From contig JARFIW010000500.1 of assembly GCA_036346225.1 (NCBI GenBank), positions 2,790,001-2,854,000 on the forward strand: 64,000 bases of DNA, in the 5' to 3' direction. The notes below the pieces were generated by a model, which saw only the letters and a program-made list of their open reading frames with translations, was not told the DNA's origin and did no database searches. Source of the DNA: Platerodrilus igneus (lineage: Eukaryota > Arthropoda > Insecta > Coleoptera > Lycidae). Shown here piece after piece: positions 26,501-39,490 of the stretch; the stretch's first letter is position 1; every line of letters starts with the position of its first letter. The translations under genes and the position numbers were made by a program.

Positions 26501-29500
26501 CGTTAGAGCACATTACTTCTTAATTGTTTCCTTTTTAAGGTAGTGGCCAAATTCCTTTAAGGGAACTTAAGAATAGTGCAAGATTAAAGTCACTAATCTT
26601 CTCGTGCTCTATGGGTTTTCCTTTAGATTATCTCGTAGTGAACCACCAAATCTAACGGGATAAAATGAAGCAAACTTTTATAACCACACTACGGATGCAG
26701 GAGCCCTCTATAACACAGCTTAGATCTATTTCACGTTCGAAGCCATCAGAGCCATATCCTACAGCACCCGACGCCAAAATGCACTCCGAGATTGGCGACA
26801 TTTCCCCGTCAGCTCGTTTCAATTCCTACCAATCAAAGATGTCGCCGTATACCAGCATCTCAACCTACCAGCTGTAGGGTACGAAGCGTGGAAATCCTAT
26901 CCCTGTCACTGCTGCTAGGTGTTGCATTGCATTCAGTTTAATGACAGACATTATCCTCTACGCAATACAGGTTTGGGCTTTCGTCGTAAAGCTACAACTT
27001 TCAAATCTGCCACGTAAAAATGCCTTTCGCAACTTTACAAACTAAAGTAATCTCAGTGCTAAAATATATTTGCAAAAATTACGTACACAAAAAGCATTTG
27101 TAAATATTTTTTTGTCATGCCTTTAATGTATAATGAGTTCATATTTTTAATGTTACATTATTTAAAATCAACGACTTTGAAACTCAACAATAATCTAAGC
27201 TTTCGACAAAAAATGGTGCACGAGTATCCAATTATTTGGCCAGAAACATTCGGGTATGTCAGAAAAATTGTTGTAAAAATATTGAAGACTATTTTCAGTC
27301 ATTATAGTAACGATTACTGTGTGCAACGTTTGGGCGTTACGAGATATAAAAATCTGACAAGAAAGAGGGTAAGAAATTTAAAATGCATAACTTATTATTG
27401 AAGCATCCTGTGTAATTTTGATTTTCAGGGTAATATTGTCTAATAAGCTAGTGCAATGAATAAAAGTTCTATAAAAATAATAAATTTAGAAATCACAAAA
27501 GTAGTCTTTTATTTCTGTACAATATATTTGAAATGAAACTCCAATTCATTACTTATTTTAAAAATCACTAAAAAAACCAATTTTAATATATTTCTCATAA
27601 TTTATTAAGAAAACTTTTTACATTGAAAGTATTCCATTTAATAATACACCTACATAACATAATTTCAGATAGTTACAATGTATGCAAGACACACTAAAAA
27701 TTAAATTCTACAAAGCAACACACTATGGAAAAACTGAATTGACAAAACTCACACATCAGGCATGGTATTCATTTTATATCACAGTTATGCGGAGTCAACA
27801 AAAACAATGTTAATAGCGTACCCCTTTAAGACAGAAAGTTAAGATAATGACATCGCAAGACAGTTACTTGAACAAAAGAATTTAGTTCCTTTCAAGTCAT
27901 CAATACGAATAGATGTAGGGTTAGGAAAAAAAGCAAAAGGTTCGAGTTTGTCATAAATACCATATTAATTGGAAAATAATAAATGTAGGCCCACGTGATA
28001 GTATACTGATTTTCGATATAACAAACAAACAAATTGAGATTGGGACGGTTTGTTTCCCAGTAGAATATTTTGAAATTTACGGTCCCACAGCAGGAAATGA
28101 TTTCTTGGTTAAATGACGATTAAACCCTGCAAGGTAGAGTTTTTAGAAAAATAACTGTGTTGCTGGAATTGTAATTAAATATGAAGTTAACTGTATTAAG
28201 AATGGACTTATATTGAATTTACTAATTTGTGTGTAATATATGTACTTTGTTATAGGGATAATTATAGGCTATTTACACAACTAGTACTGTAAATACATAT
28301 TAAACTTTGATTATTTTGACCATTTGTTCACCGAAATGTTTACCTAACGTTTTTGTAGAATAGATTTAAGCTAGATGAGTAGAAAATAGTTTTATCTGCT
28401 AAAATAGACTAGTAACAGTGTATAAGAAAATCCATTTCACCAAGAGGATCAACAGTTCCTGGTTTACACGTCGGCCAGCGTAATTCTTATTACCCCACAC
28501 GTTGTAGACGCTGTTTAAATTTGGCGAATTGAAAACCTAGCAGAGTAAGTGGTAGTAATAATGTGGCATGAAAACACACTTAAGTGAAATTTCGATCATT
28601 ATGCAAATTGTATAATTTTCCGCCATTTAATACTATACTAACCCAATCCCGCACCACTGTGGTTGGCCCGTGCATCTTTTACTTTGTTACAGGATTCTTG
28701 CACCTTTAGAGCAATTCCAAATTAAAACATAATGCTTCGAACACTCGTAAAATGTGGTTTTACTTTTATGTTTTGTATTATTAAATTTTACCAACTAATA
28801 AAGTTAAGTTTTTACAAATACTTCTTGTTTTTATTATATATTTTACTTTCCTTATCACTTTTAAATGTCAATAAGAATGAGCAAGCAAGAAATGTGACGT
28901 AGTATGATGAACCTGAATTTTAAGTAATATGTTTTACAATTAAACAAACTAAATAAACTTTTAACTGGACAATTAAAGATTATTTTTAGAAAGTTTTTCA
29001 ACGAAAATTTACAAAAAGAAATTTGCTGATTTAATAACCGTGAGTGGATTTGTTTCGTGTTAGGAAAATTACAGATCATGCTCTTCTATATGTCATGTTG
29101 GATGTCCCAACAATTCTTATAAATACTTTTGATCAAATTTGATTGGCACATTTAGTTTCAAGTGATGTGCGTTGTAGATTAAAATTTACATTCTCTAAAA
29201 ATACCAATACCAATAAATTTTACGATCGTTAATTTTTGCGAATAAGATAATATACAAGTTCGGAATAGTATACTCAAATTGCAACACGTACGCGAGAGAC
29301 TTTCTCTTAGGGAGTTTTACTATAGACTTTTGGCATTTTGTATGTATGTTCCATAGGTTAGATGTATGTTCTATGACCGTATTTATAGATATTAAATAAT
29401 CTTATTACCACTTATTACGTTGTTGTAAATTTAACTTCTATTGTATATAGTGTGCGAATTTTTTTACTTAGGCCTTGATTCACATTTTCTTAATTTTATT

Positions 29501-29624
29501 GTAGATGTTTGTTTTAGAAGTTAAGTGTTTTATTACAATAAATCGGTACGGGATATTATACAAACAATAATCTATCGTGTTTATGTAATGTTGAAACCGT
29601 AATTTAACTATTTCAAAACTCAGA
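23561..29624. other. Intergenic region between divergent PCIF1 and Elp3
   Basis: Six kb with no clear gene. It holds the putative promoters of both genes at its two ends. A GC-richer island at about 26640-27010 has protein-like open stretches on the plus strand (ALRDWRHFPVSSFQF) but with stops, perhaps an old mobile element. A tRNA-like A-box (tggctcagtcag) at about 25270 has no matching B-box. The remainder is AT-rich. Confidence 0.5.
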
Positions 29625-29956
29625 ATGGGTAAAAATAAAAGACTACTTGATGGTAAGTGGTACATTATTCTTAACTTTTAAGATTGTGTTACATATAGCT
29701 TCGATTTTTAGAGCATTCTCATCTCACTCATGAGGAAAAGATGGTCATGACTATTGCTGAAATTGTGCAACATCTTATAAAAGCTCACCATGAGAAACAA
29801 AGTGTTAATTTAAACGCATTGAAGAAGAGTGTATCATCTAAATACCATATTAAATCAATTCCTCGACTTGTAGATATAATTGCAGCTGTACCTTCCACTC
29901 ATAGAAGAGAGTTAGTTCCTAAACTGCTAGCAAAACCAATTCGAACTGCTAGTGGA
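29625..29956 (+). CDS. Elp3: Elp3 coding exons 1 and 2 (N-terminal tRNA-binding region)
   Basis: Exon 1 (29625-29652) encodes MGKNKRLLDG and ends at donor G|GTAAGT. Exon 2 (29712-29956) follows acceptor tttttag and ends at GGA|GTTAGT after KPIRTASG. Together they give 91 residues with no break, including EIVQHLIKAH, YHIKSIPRLVDIIAAVP and RRELVPKLLAKP. This is the conserved N-terminal part that helps bind tRNA in Elongator. Elp3 is the catalytic subunit that adds carboxymethyl groups to wobble uridines of tRNA, in the cytoplasm. Intron 1 is 59 bp; intron 2 (29957-59159) is 29203 bp. The start is supported by agreement with known Elp3 N-termini. Confidence 0.95.
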
Positions 29957-30243
29957 GTTAGTATTTATTTTTCAGTACCGTTTGTTGTTTTATAGTGTAC
30001 TTATTAGTGGTATTAGCACATACAAATGTTAGAGCTTCCAAATTTTTTAAAAACGGATAGAGGATGGGTGAAATTTATAATAAAAGTTTCGATTTTAAAT
30101 AGAAATTAACTTACGGACGATTACAATATGAGTTACAATAACATTTTAGTAGCTGTCACTGTAGGAAGCTATAGGTTGAGTTGTGTGAACAATAACAAAA
30201 GGAAAAATTTGGTTTGTAAAGAAATTGTGAAGTCATAATAACG

Positions 30244-31278
30244 GTATTTTTCTTAATCTTTGTTGGGAATTAAACCACTCATTGTTTTTAAAATCATCTT
30301 TATTTACGTTTCGATCCATGACCTAGGAACGTTGTCAAAATAATACAAACTTCAAGTGTGACATTTATGACATAAATTGAAGGTGACTTTGATTTATTGA
30401 TGTTTGATATATTTGGTTCGAGTACATTAGGTGAAAATTTTAAAGTTTAAAAGAATGATTGCCTTCAATTTGTGTTGCGACCTGGGACTGACTTTTCAGG
30501 TAGCCTATACGCTTAACGTGAAATCAGCTGATTAATTTTTATTGGTAATTTCAAATAAATTCAATAATTTGAGGTTTGAAAAACATTTTTTAACATGTTT
30601 CTATTTATACGGTTGAGAGGATGGTTATTAAAAAAGTGTGTGATTACGTTATCTTAAAGCTTAAGTAGCCGGATGCTGCTAATACGCCTATTGTTAGTAA
30701 TTAGTTGTATGTATAAATAGAAATCAAGTATGTAAGCTGTATTTCATGTTAATATCGCAAAGAAAACCCAGGAAAGACTTGCAATGCTACCTAGATATTG
30801 TGGGATTGATTTTCATTTGTTATTTCTTTTAGTAATGGAATCAAAGCAGTGTCTTTGATTTTGCATTTTTTGTGGTTTTCTTCTTTATTGATAATTTTTG
30901 TGTCTTTTCATTTTATTTTATTACTGGAGTCCCATGCATGTTGGCAAATCATGGATTTTCCAAATTATTGAATTTATTTGAAATTACCAATAAAAATTAA
31001 TCAGCTGATATCACGTTAAGCATATTGACTACCTAAAAAGTCGGTCCCATGCCGCAACACAAATTGAAGGCAATCATTCTTTTAAATTTTTAAATTTTCA
31101 CCTAATGTATTCAAATCAAAGATTAATAATCAAAGTTGCCTTCAACTTATGTTATAAATGCCAAACTTGAAGTTTTTATTATTTTGACAACTTTCTTAGG
31201 TCATGGATCGAAACGAAAATAAAGATGATTTTAAAAACTATGAGTGGTTTAATTCTTAAGGAGGATTAAGAAAAATAC
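30244..31278. mobile_element. Large foldback element (non-autonomous, about 1 kb)
   Basis: Two long inverted arms: the left starts gtatttttcttaatc at 30244 and contains gaattaaaccactcattg, catgacctagg and aaattgaaggcaatcat-type sequence to about 30580. The right arm (about 30955-31278) is its inverse. Arms are about 330 bp with many small differences, around a unique 370-bp middle. TA lies at both termini, suggesting a Tc1/mariner-type target. No ORF. A much shorter hairpin made of the same terminal sequence sits at 56648-56752. Confidence 0.85.
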
Positions 31279-31783
31279 TAAACAAATCACAACAAACATA
31301 CAGGGAGTATTCATAATAACGGGATATACTTTATTTGAAGTATATTTGCAAGAAAAAATATGCTTAATAACATGTTTACAGTGAAACTACTGAAAGAAGC
31401 TAGCATGTTGAGCTTCTATGCCAATATAGTATTCACACTGCACAGTGCATGCAGTCTATGTTGTTGACGTACTTCATGGATTATTTGATCTCTACAAGAA
31501 TACGACATGGATGAAGGTAAATAATTGCACATAACAGTATAATTCTATGCAAAAAATTATTCATTGTGACAGCATCTTGGACTGATATTCTGATATTTAT
31601 AGTTTTGTTGGTATTCAGGATTTCAGAATTTTACTAGTTTGTGATCGTTTAATTTCTTTTTTCGAGTATAATATTAAATAATATCTGGCTAACACTGAAG
31701 TGTAATAAAACAAACGGAAATTCTTTTGTCGATGAATTTATTGAAACCATACTTTGTATGAATAACTTTATAGAAATGTTATA
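31279..31783. other. Noncoding; possible mariner-like end
   Basis: A terminus-like acatacagggagtattc at 31307 resembles the CAGGG ends nearby, but no partner is seen. Otherwise AT-rich and featureless. Confidence 0.3.
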
Positions 31784-33031
31784 CAGGGTGTCCGAAAAAT
31801 ACGTGTACAACATAAGAACAGAGATTCTTTGGCTCGAAATAGATCGATTTGAGCCAACTTACCTATTATACAAGTTGCTTCATTTAGCCGCTAGAGGGCT
31901 TCAAAAATCGTGAAAAATATTTGATATTTTAAAATAACTCGAAAACGCATCGATAGATTTTGACCATTTTTGGGGTGCGAGTTTCTACTTTCAATTGACA
32001 TCTTTTGGTGGTGTACGCAATAATTTTAAAAGCATACGAGTGTCCCCAAAAATGATGTATTGTATAAATATCCTACCATTACTTTTTTCCTGTTTATGCA
32101 ATGACTACCAATTTTTTTTTATGAGTAGCCGACTTAATTTGAAACTTTTTTGTCTCTTGATTAGACGAGCGGTTTGACAGAAAAAAAGTAATTTCAAATG
32201 TCTGTTTTTTTATTTTTATTTCATTTGTTTTGTTTATTTTTTATTACTATCATTGAAAATTAACAGCACGGTACAAGTGTTGAACCATTACAATAAATTT
32301 TGAAAATGGCCACCATTTTCTTCAAGGCACAAATTAACTCTTTATAAGAAGTTTAACTGAACCCTCTGCATTGTTTGTGCATTATTTTTTAAAGAGTTGG
32401 CTGCATTTAAAATTCGTTTATACAATTCTTCTTCGCTATCAAGTGGAGACGAATAAACCTTAGATTTTAAGGTACTCCACAAAAATAATCACAGGGCGTC
32501 AAGTCCGGCGATCGTGCTGGCCAATTTGTAGGAGCATCATATCCCCTTCCGATCCTTCGATCCGGATATTTTTCGTGTAAATGTTGTCGAACAGCTAGAG
32601 TAAAGTGGGGAGGAGTACCATCGTGCATGAACCACATGTCTTGGCGAAGTAACAATGGCAGATCTTCCAATAAATTCGGCAATGTTTGTTGTAGAAAGTT
32701 GAAGTAATTGTCTCCGTTTAATCGCTTTGGTATCACAACAGGACTGATAATAAAATTATCAATAACTCCAGCCCACACATTAATCTTAAATTCATGTTGA
32801 TAGTGAGCCGCTTTAGTTGCATGAGGATTTTCTACAGCGTAAACATGTTCATTATGTATGTTAGTAATACCAGATCTTGTAAAAGAAGCTTTGTCTGTAA
32901 ATAAAATTTTGAGGCTGAAATTTGCATTTTGAATTCTCTGATTTTGAATAAATTGACAGAAAGCTAAATGCCTCTCAGGATCGATAGGCAAAAGGTCTTG
33001 TACCTGTTGAACGTGGTATTGGTGTAATAAC

Positions 33032-33330
33032 TGTTAAGGCTTTATAAGTATTTTGTTTGTAGTTGTATTATGCTAATCACAATTAATTTACTTCCTTAAA
33101 CTATTCCCCACCTATAACCCCCTCCATTAACCCTACCTTTAGTGCAACGACATGGTTGGTAATTTACGAGTGGACACATTTCGTTTGTCGTGCTTGCTTC
33201 TGTCTTTTGGTTTGTGATTTAGTTCGGTGCATCGAGCATCAATAATTAGCAACAATTAGTGAACATTATACAGTCCATGATTATTTGATAACCTTTCCTT
33301 TGTGTGTGATTGTAAATGCAAAAATTAACA
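33032..33330 (+). repeat. BEL/Pao B, 5' LTR (shortened)
   Basis: 299 bp, TGTTAAGG to AATTAACA. Compared with the 3' LTR it lacks the ggtataaaaggg promoter segment (replaced by gacatgg at about 33149) and about 60 bp before ccctttccttt. Confidence 0.95.
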
Positions 33331-33902
33331 TTTTTGGTCCTGTCGAGCAAATATTTTGCTTATTAATTGGCATTTATTATTGGCATTATTGGCATTCATT
33401 ATTAACTACATTGTTAATTGCTCTTCGCTTAAATTAGGGGTTGACCGCATTTTAGAATAAAAGTGTAGTCACACCACCAGTTTCATAGTCAATTGTGTAA
33501 ACTAACTTATAGTAGATGCAATTTCGCATTAAATTTGAAATTTTTTACTGATACAGAATCTTATAAAGCCTTAAAAAAATGATAAATCTTTGTAAATTTT
33601 AAGGATAGTTTAGCATAATAATTTGTGGTCAGAAAAGGTGTTTAAGCAGTACAGTTACTTTAAACTTGTAATTCAAGTTCGCTACAGAATTCAGGTATTC
33701 GTAAAACCGGGTAGCATACCCCTTTGCTCATTGTTATATTGAAACTTGCGATCTCCTGTTAGGCACGTTGTAGTAAAAATTCTTTGCTTAACAGGTAGTT
33801 CAACATTACCTTTGGTATATTCTATTATTAGGTGAACAAAACCCTTTGTTTTTGTAGCTGAAATCAATATAAAATCCATATTAGTAACCTTGTTCGTTTA
33901 GG

Positions 33903-34842
33903 ATGGCACGTATATCATCGGATAGATTAATTGTAGATCTAAAGGCGATATATAAATTGGAGCATATTAAAGGCAATTGTATTTCTGTTAATATTATGGC
34001 TGAAAGTGCCTTTGATATCAAAAACGATGTAGATACTGCTTATAAAACGTGCATCTTGGATGAGGATAGCTCAGAATTATTAAATGAAATTACAACACTA
34101 AGAATTGAAATAGATAGATCTTTGTTAAATATTAAGATTATTAAAGCGCAATTTGATAATATATCCACTGTTGAAAAATGCCTGACTGAAAATATAAGTG
34201 GCATTAATTCTTGTAGCAACATTCGACTTCCTCGTATAGAAGTGAAAAAATTTTCTGGAAAAATATAACATTTCCAAGAGTTTATTCAGTTTTTTAATAA
34301 TTTAGCTCATGAAAATAATCAATTACTACGGATCGAAAAGTTCTATTTTTTAATTGATGCGTTGGATTTTGCAAATTTCGAATAATAATTATATGCTGGC
34401 TTATTCAATTGTTGTGGAGAGGTTTAATTCAAAACGTTTAATTGCAAACACGCATCGGAATGCTTTAGAATTGTCACCAAAAGCAAAATCTAATTCACAT
34501 ACAGATTTAAGAGAATTGCTTAATTGCATTATGGAAAATCTGTCAAGCTTACGTCAAACTAAGATTGATTTGCTTGACTTCGTATTGTTTAATTTGTTAT
34601 CGAAAAAGGTAGACACAAATCTTTTGAAGACATTTGAGTTAGAAAATACATCAGACATTCCATCTTATGATCAATTAAAATTATTTCTAGAAAAGCATTG
34701 GATGGCATTAGAAATTAGCAATATGGTTGTTTCCGATACTCCGTCCAAATTTAATACGTCCATTAAACAAGCCATATCATCTAGTGTACCTTCAAACGTC
34801 CCTTTGAATATTCAAAACCCCCAGTTCGAAAGTCATTCGTAA
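33903..34842 (+). pseudogene. BEL/Pao B gag, broken
   Basis: MARISSDRL at 33903 opens a gag of the DUF1759 type, ending LPRIEVKKFSGKI at a stop (34266-34268). After the stop the reading continues (HFQEFIQFFNN) and, after a shift, on to 34842 with LLDFVLFNLLSKKVDTNLL, the exact counterpart of the LFDFMLFNLLSKKLDTNIL segment in copy A. Gag proteins package the element RNA in particles. Confidence 0.88.
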
Positions 34843-34849
34843 CAACTTC

Positions 34850-37800
34850 ATTTACTCAGAAATGCAGTCTTTGCAGTGGTACTCATAACTTATACCAATG
34901 TGAAAAGTTTTTGAATAAATCGCCACAAGACCGTTATAACCTTGTTAAAGACAAACACTTATGTATTAATTGTCTTCGCAACTCTCATATGGTTACACGC
35001 TGCTCTTCCAAACTTGTTTGTAAAAAGTGTGCAAGGGGTCATCATACTTTATTGCACTTTGAAAACCCTACAGTTGCTCAGAAACCTGCAATCACTCGGG
35101 CAACAGATCAACTTCTCGAACCCACCTGCAACACTACTACAAGTACGTTGTTATCATCTAGATCGTTCAACACAATGACGTTATTAGGCACCGCAAGAAT
35201 TTCAATTACAGATGGGTTTGGTAAAGTTCAGACAGTAAGAGCACTTGTAGATAGTGCATCAATGGAAAATTTCATGACTGATAAGTGTTGTCGACGCTTA
35301 GGTTTAAGAAAATCGAATATTTCAATGAAGGTTGAAGTCTTAGGTCTATCTGCTTCCCATGCGTATGGACAAGTATCGTGTAAAATTAGTCCTCAAGGTA
35401 AAACTGTTCCAGAGTACAGCATTGATTGTTTTGTTTTACCAGACATTTGTGGAAACCTCCCTTCATCAAGGATCTCACCAAATAGTTGGTCTCACATAGT
35501 CGGATTACATTTAGCAGATTCGGACTTCGACAAACCTAGCCATATCGATTTATTGTTAGGTGCAGATTTGTTCGCGCGTGTCTTATTAAATGCAACTCGC
35601 ATTGGGTCACCAGAAGAACCCGTGGCAATTCACACTACCTTTGGGTGGATATTAACAGGGAAGGTTCTTTCTTCTGTTACATCTCGTATATCATTAGCTG
35701 CACTTGTAGAAGATGCTAACATTACTCGATTTTGGGAACTGGAAAATATTCCAGATTCTAACAAATTATCTCCTCGTGCGGAAATTTGTGAAAGGCATTT
35801 TGTGGACACTCACAGACAGGATGACACCGGTCGTTTTATTGTTTTGTTACCTTTCAATGGTCCTGAACCGCTATTTGCTGGCTCTCGAAATAGCATCAAG
35901 ATTTCTTTCACTAGAACGCCGTTTGGAAATAAATCCTCAACTGTATAATTCGTACAGAGAATTTATGCAAGACTATATTGATAGTGGTCACATGTCTCGT
36001 ATTTTATCGGATTCAACTCGATCGTCTACATTATCGCCGGTATATTACATACCACATGACGCCGTATTCAAACCAGACAGTACAACTACAAAACTTCGTG
36101 TCGTATTTGATGCTTCAGCCAGCGCTCAAAGTGGAGGATCTTTAAATGATCATTTACTTGCAGGCCCCCCCTCTTCAAAAATATATCATGGAGTTGTTAT
36201 TACACTTTCGTTTACATGCTGTAGTTTTAACTGCGGACATTAAACAAATGTATAGACAGATTTTTATTTCTACTAGCCATCGAGACTATCAACGGATAGT
36301 TTGGAGATTTAAGTCCTCGGAGTCTGTTATTGATTATCAGCTAAACACTGTTACATACGGCATCACATCATCACCATTTCTAGCCATGCGTGTAGTTCAA
36401 GAACTTGCAAAAAGTCAATCGTTACATTTTCCTATTACTTCCAAGATTTTAGCATCGGATACGTACGTGGATGATTTGATTACAGGGTGTGATTCGATAG
36501 AGGATGGCAAACGACTCGTGTATGAATTAAACCAAATTTGCCAATCAGGTGATTTTATGTTGCGAAAGTGGAACAGCAACGTGCAAAGTGTCATTAACCA
36601 TTTACCTGATTCCGTTCGGTATCAGCAAGCATTTGAAGAGCTAAACAATACGTTTCAAAAAATTTTAGGACTGCAATGGCAACCATTGAGTGATATTTTG
36701 TTTTACAATCTTAATATCGTTGGTTGGCCTTGTACCAAAAGGAATATGGTTTCGGAAATTGCAAGGATCTTTGACCCTCTGGGGTTATTATCACCATTAG
36801 TGTTCTTCGCAAAACATTTGATTCAATCTGTATGGATATTAGGAATTGGTTTTTGATGAACTTCCTCCCCAACAAATTGTTTTAAAATGGAATATGTATC
36901 TTCAACAATTACCCGAGTATTGAAAATTGAAATTCCTCGACGGATTCTTGGTGATAACTATCAAACTGTACAAATTCATGCATTTTGTGATGCATCGGAA
37001 GCTGGATATGCAGCAGCAGTCTATCTCCACTGTGTCGATGAGAAAGGGAACATCCAAGTATCATTGGTCTGTGCCAAATTTAAGGTTGCACCAACCAAAC
37101 GTATATCATTACCTCGATTAGAATTGTGTGGTGCAGTGTTGTTGTCGAACTTGGTTGAGTATGTGCAAAATACGTATAAAGATTATTTATTATTGGATGA
37201 TACATTTGCGTGGTCAGATTCCACAGTAGCATTAGCATGGATTCGATCTTTGTCGTATAATTGGAAGACATTTATTAGCAATCGTGTCTCACATATCCAA
37301 GAACGAGCGGCTCCATCATCGTGGCATCATATTAAATCACTGGATAATCCTGCTGACTGCGCATCAAGAGGATTATTAGCTGCTGAGCTTGTTAATCATC
37401 ATTTGTGGTGGACGGCTCCATCATGGTTATTATTACCTAAAGAGAATTGACCTGCTCATATGGAACCAACTCTGACAGATCACACTCAGATGCACATTGA
37501 AAAAAGAACTTTATTCCTTAATATGCACGTTGCAGATAATTTCGTAGACTCGATGGTAAATCAATTTTCAGATTTGCAAAAAATATGCAGGATTCTGGTA
37601 TATATTTGTCGGTTCATTCGTAACTTGAAAGTTCGAGCAAATTTGGATATTGGAAACTTAAAACAATTATTGGTCTCCCCCGAACAGTATGGACTTCATT
37701 TATTAATAAAACGGGTTCAAGAACAAGTTTTCAGTCAGGACACTGATATCATTCGAAAGGGAAAACTTAGTAATAAACAAGTTCGACCTCTCAGTCCGTT

Positions 37801-39007
37801 CCTTGACAGTGATGGGTTGTTAAGGGTGAGCGACCGGTTGCGAAATGCAGACTTACCTTATGATACAAAATTTCCTTTGCTACTTCCTCGGTCACACCGG
37901 GTGACAAAGCTCATTATTCGAGATTGCCATACGAAATATTTACACCCTGGACTTAGAACTACTCATTTTTTGTTAGTACAAAATTTTTGGATTCTGTCTG
38001 CAAAAAGAGCTATTCAACAGTGCCTAAACTCTTGTATTCGATGTTTTCGTCAAAAACCCATTTTGCTATGCTCTCCTATGGGCGACTTGCCCCCTGATAG
38101 ACTTACTGCAGGTAGAGCGTTTCTACATACTAGGGTAGACTACGGTGGACCCTTTTCTATCACCATGAATCGTATTAGAGGTGCCAAATCAATGAAAGCC
38201 TATGTTTGTTTATTTGTTTGTCTTAGTACAAAAGCGATACATCTGGAATTGGCATTAAACTTATCTAAAGAGGCCTTTATTGCAGCTTTACGCCGGTTTA
38301 TAGCACGCAGAGGTAAATGCTTGCAAATTCATAGTGATTGTGGAACAAATTTTATCGGAGCATCTCGGTAACTAACCGAATATATGAAGCAGTCATCTGA
38401 AACGGAAGGTATTCACTTTGTTTTTAATCCTCCTTTGGCTCCTCACTTTGGGGGAATGTGGGAAGCTGGGATAAAATCTGTAAAATCCCATCTCAAGAAG
38501 GTGATAGGCGAACAAATTCTCTCGTACGAAGAATTTAACATCATTCTTGCTCAAATTGAAGCCATATTAAACTCCAGACCTTTATGTCCAATGAGTAACG
38601 ATCCCACTGATTTTTCATTCCTGAGTCCTGGTCATTTTCTGAACTTAGAACCAGTGTCTGTCATTCCTGGCCCTAATGTCGTAGATCTGAAACTATCTTC
38701 TTTAAATCGTTGGCAACTGGTTCAACGTATTCAGCAATCATTTTGGAAACGGTGGCATATGGAGTACCTGCACACACTTCAACAGAAAACCAAATGGTTT
38801 TCTGCTAATTATTCGTTAATGGTGGGAACGTTGGTGTTGATTAAAGATACTCAAGTTTCTCCATTACAGTGGAAAATGGGACGTATACATACGTTGCATT
38901 ATGGAAAGGACAATGTTTGTCGTGTGGCTACCGTGACAACATCCCAGGGACTATTTAAAAGACCCGTGGTAAAATTGTGCCCTCTCCCCATTCCAAAGGC
39001 AACTTAG
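34850..39007 (+). pseudogene. BEL/Pao B pol (knuckles, protease, RT, RNase H, integrase), broken
   Basis: Zinc knuckles (CSLCSGTHNLYQC, CINCLRNSHMVTRC, CKKCARGHHTLLH) are at 34864-35065. The protease region LVDSASMENFM is near 35250 (Asp-Ser-Ala, unusual). A frameshift lies near 35900 and another at the seven-C run at 36165. RT has TADIKQMYRQIF and TYVDDLITG near 36465. RNase H has HAFCDASEAGYAAAVY near 36980. The integrase finger (HTKYLHPGLRTT, CLNSCIRCF) is at 37930-38050. The integrase core has VDYGGPF, HSDCGTNFIGA and WEAGIKSVKSHL, so the D, D, E triad is present though a stop sits after GASR (38371). A C-terminal domain follows to 39007. Confidence 0.92.
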
Positions 39008-39125
39008 TATTATAGTTAGTATATTAGAGTAAGTTAACTTTTAAATTTACGGTTATATTTTATTTTTTTATTCGTTTAGATGCAATTAGAAAATAAGTTC
39101 CTAATACTTATTTTGGTGGGTGGTA

Positions 39126-39490
39126 TGTTAAGGCTTTATAAGTATTTTGTTTGTAGTTGTATTATGCTAATCACAATTAATTTACTTCCTTAAACTATTC
39201 CCCACCTATAACCCCTCCATCATCCCTACCTTTAGTGCAACGGTATAAAAGGGTTGGTAATTTACGAGTGGACGCAATTCGTTTGTCGTGCTTGCTTTTC
39301 TCTTTTGGTTCGTGATTTAGTTTGGTGCATCGAGCATCAATAATTAGCAACATTAGTGAACATTATACAGTCCATGATTATTTGATAGCAGTGCAAGTGC
39401 AATCAACAACTACAACCAGTGAAAGGTAGGTGGTACAATCCTTTAAATTACCCTTTCCTTTGTGTGTGATTGTAAATGCAAAAATTAACA
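39126..39490 (+). repeat. BEL/Pao B, 3' LTR
   Basis: 365 bp, TGTTAAGG to AATTAACA. It contains a TATA box (ggtataaaaggg, about 39241-39252) and the segment gcagtgcaagtgcaatcaac missing from the 5' LTR. Confidence 0.95.
39241..39252 (+). promoter_or_regulatory. TATA box in BEL/Pao B 3' LTR
   Basis: cggtataaaagg is a canonical TATA box about 80 bp into the U3/R part. It is absent from the 5' LTR, where it would drive the element itself. Confidence 0.6.

Larger units (their letters stand above)
33032..39490 (+). mobile_element. BEL/Pao retrotransposon B, full length
   Basis: TSD ATAAC is at 33027-33031 and 39491-39495. The LTRs start TGTTAAGGC and end AATTAACA. A purine tract (ttggtgggtggta) precedes the 3' LTR, and a primer-site candidate (ttggtcctgtcgagc) follows the 5' LTR. 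The coding region carries gag, protease, RT, RNase H and a full integrase, each in one or more broken frames. Inserted in the transposase of the Tc1/mariner-like element, in the opposite orientation. Confidence 0.95.

Noticed and set aside
27117..27401. 94-codon plus-strand open frame in the PCIF1-Elp3 intergenic region
   Set aside because: Low-complexity AT-rich translation, no domain, no splice or initiation context; expected by chance.
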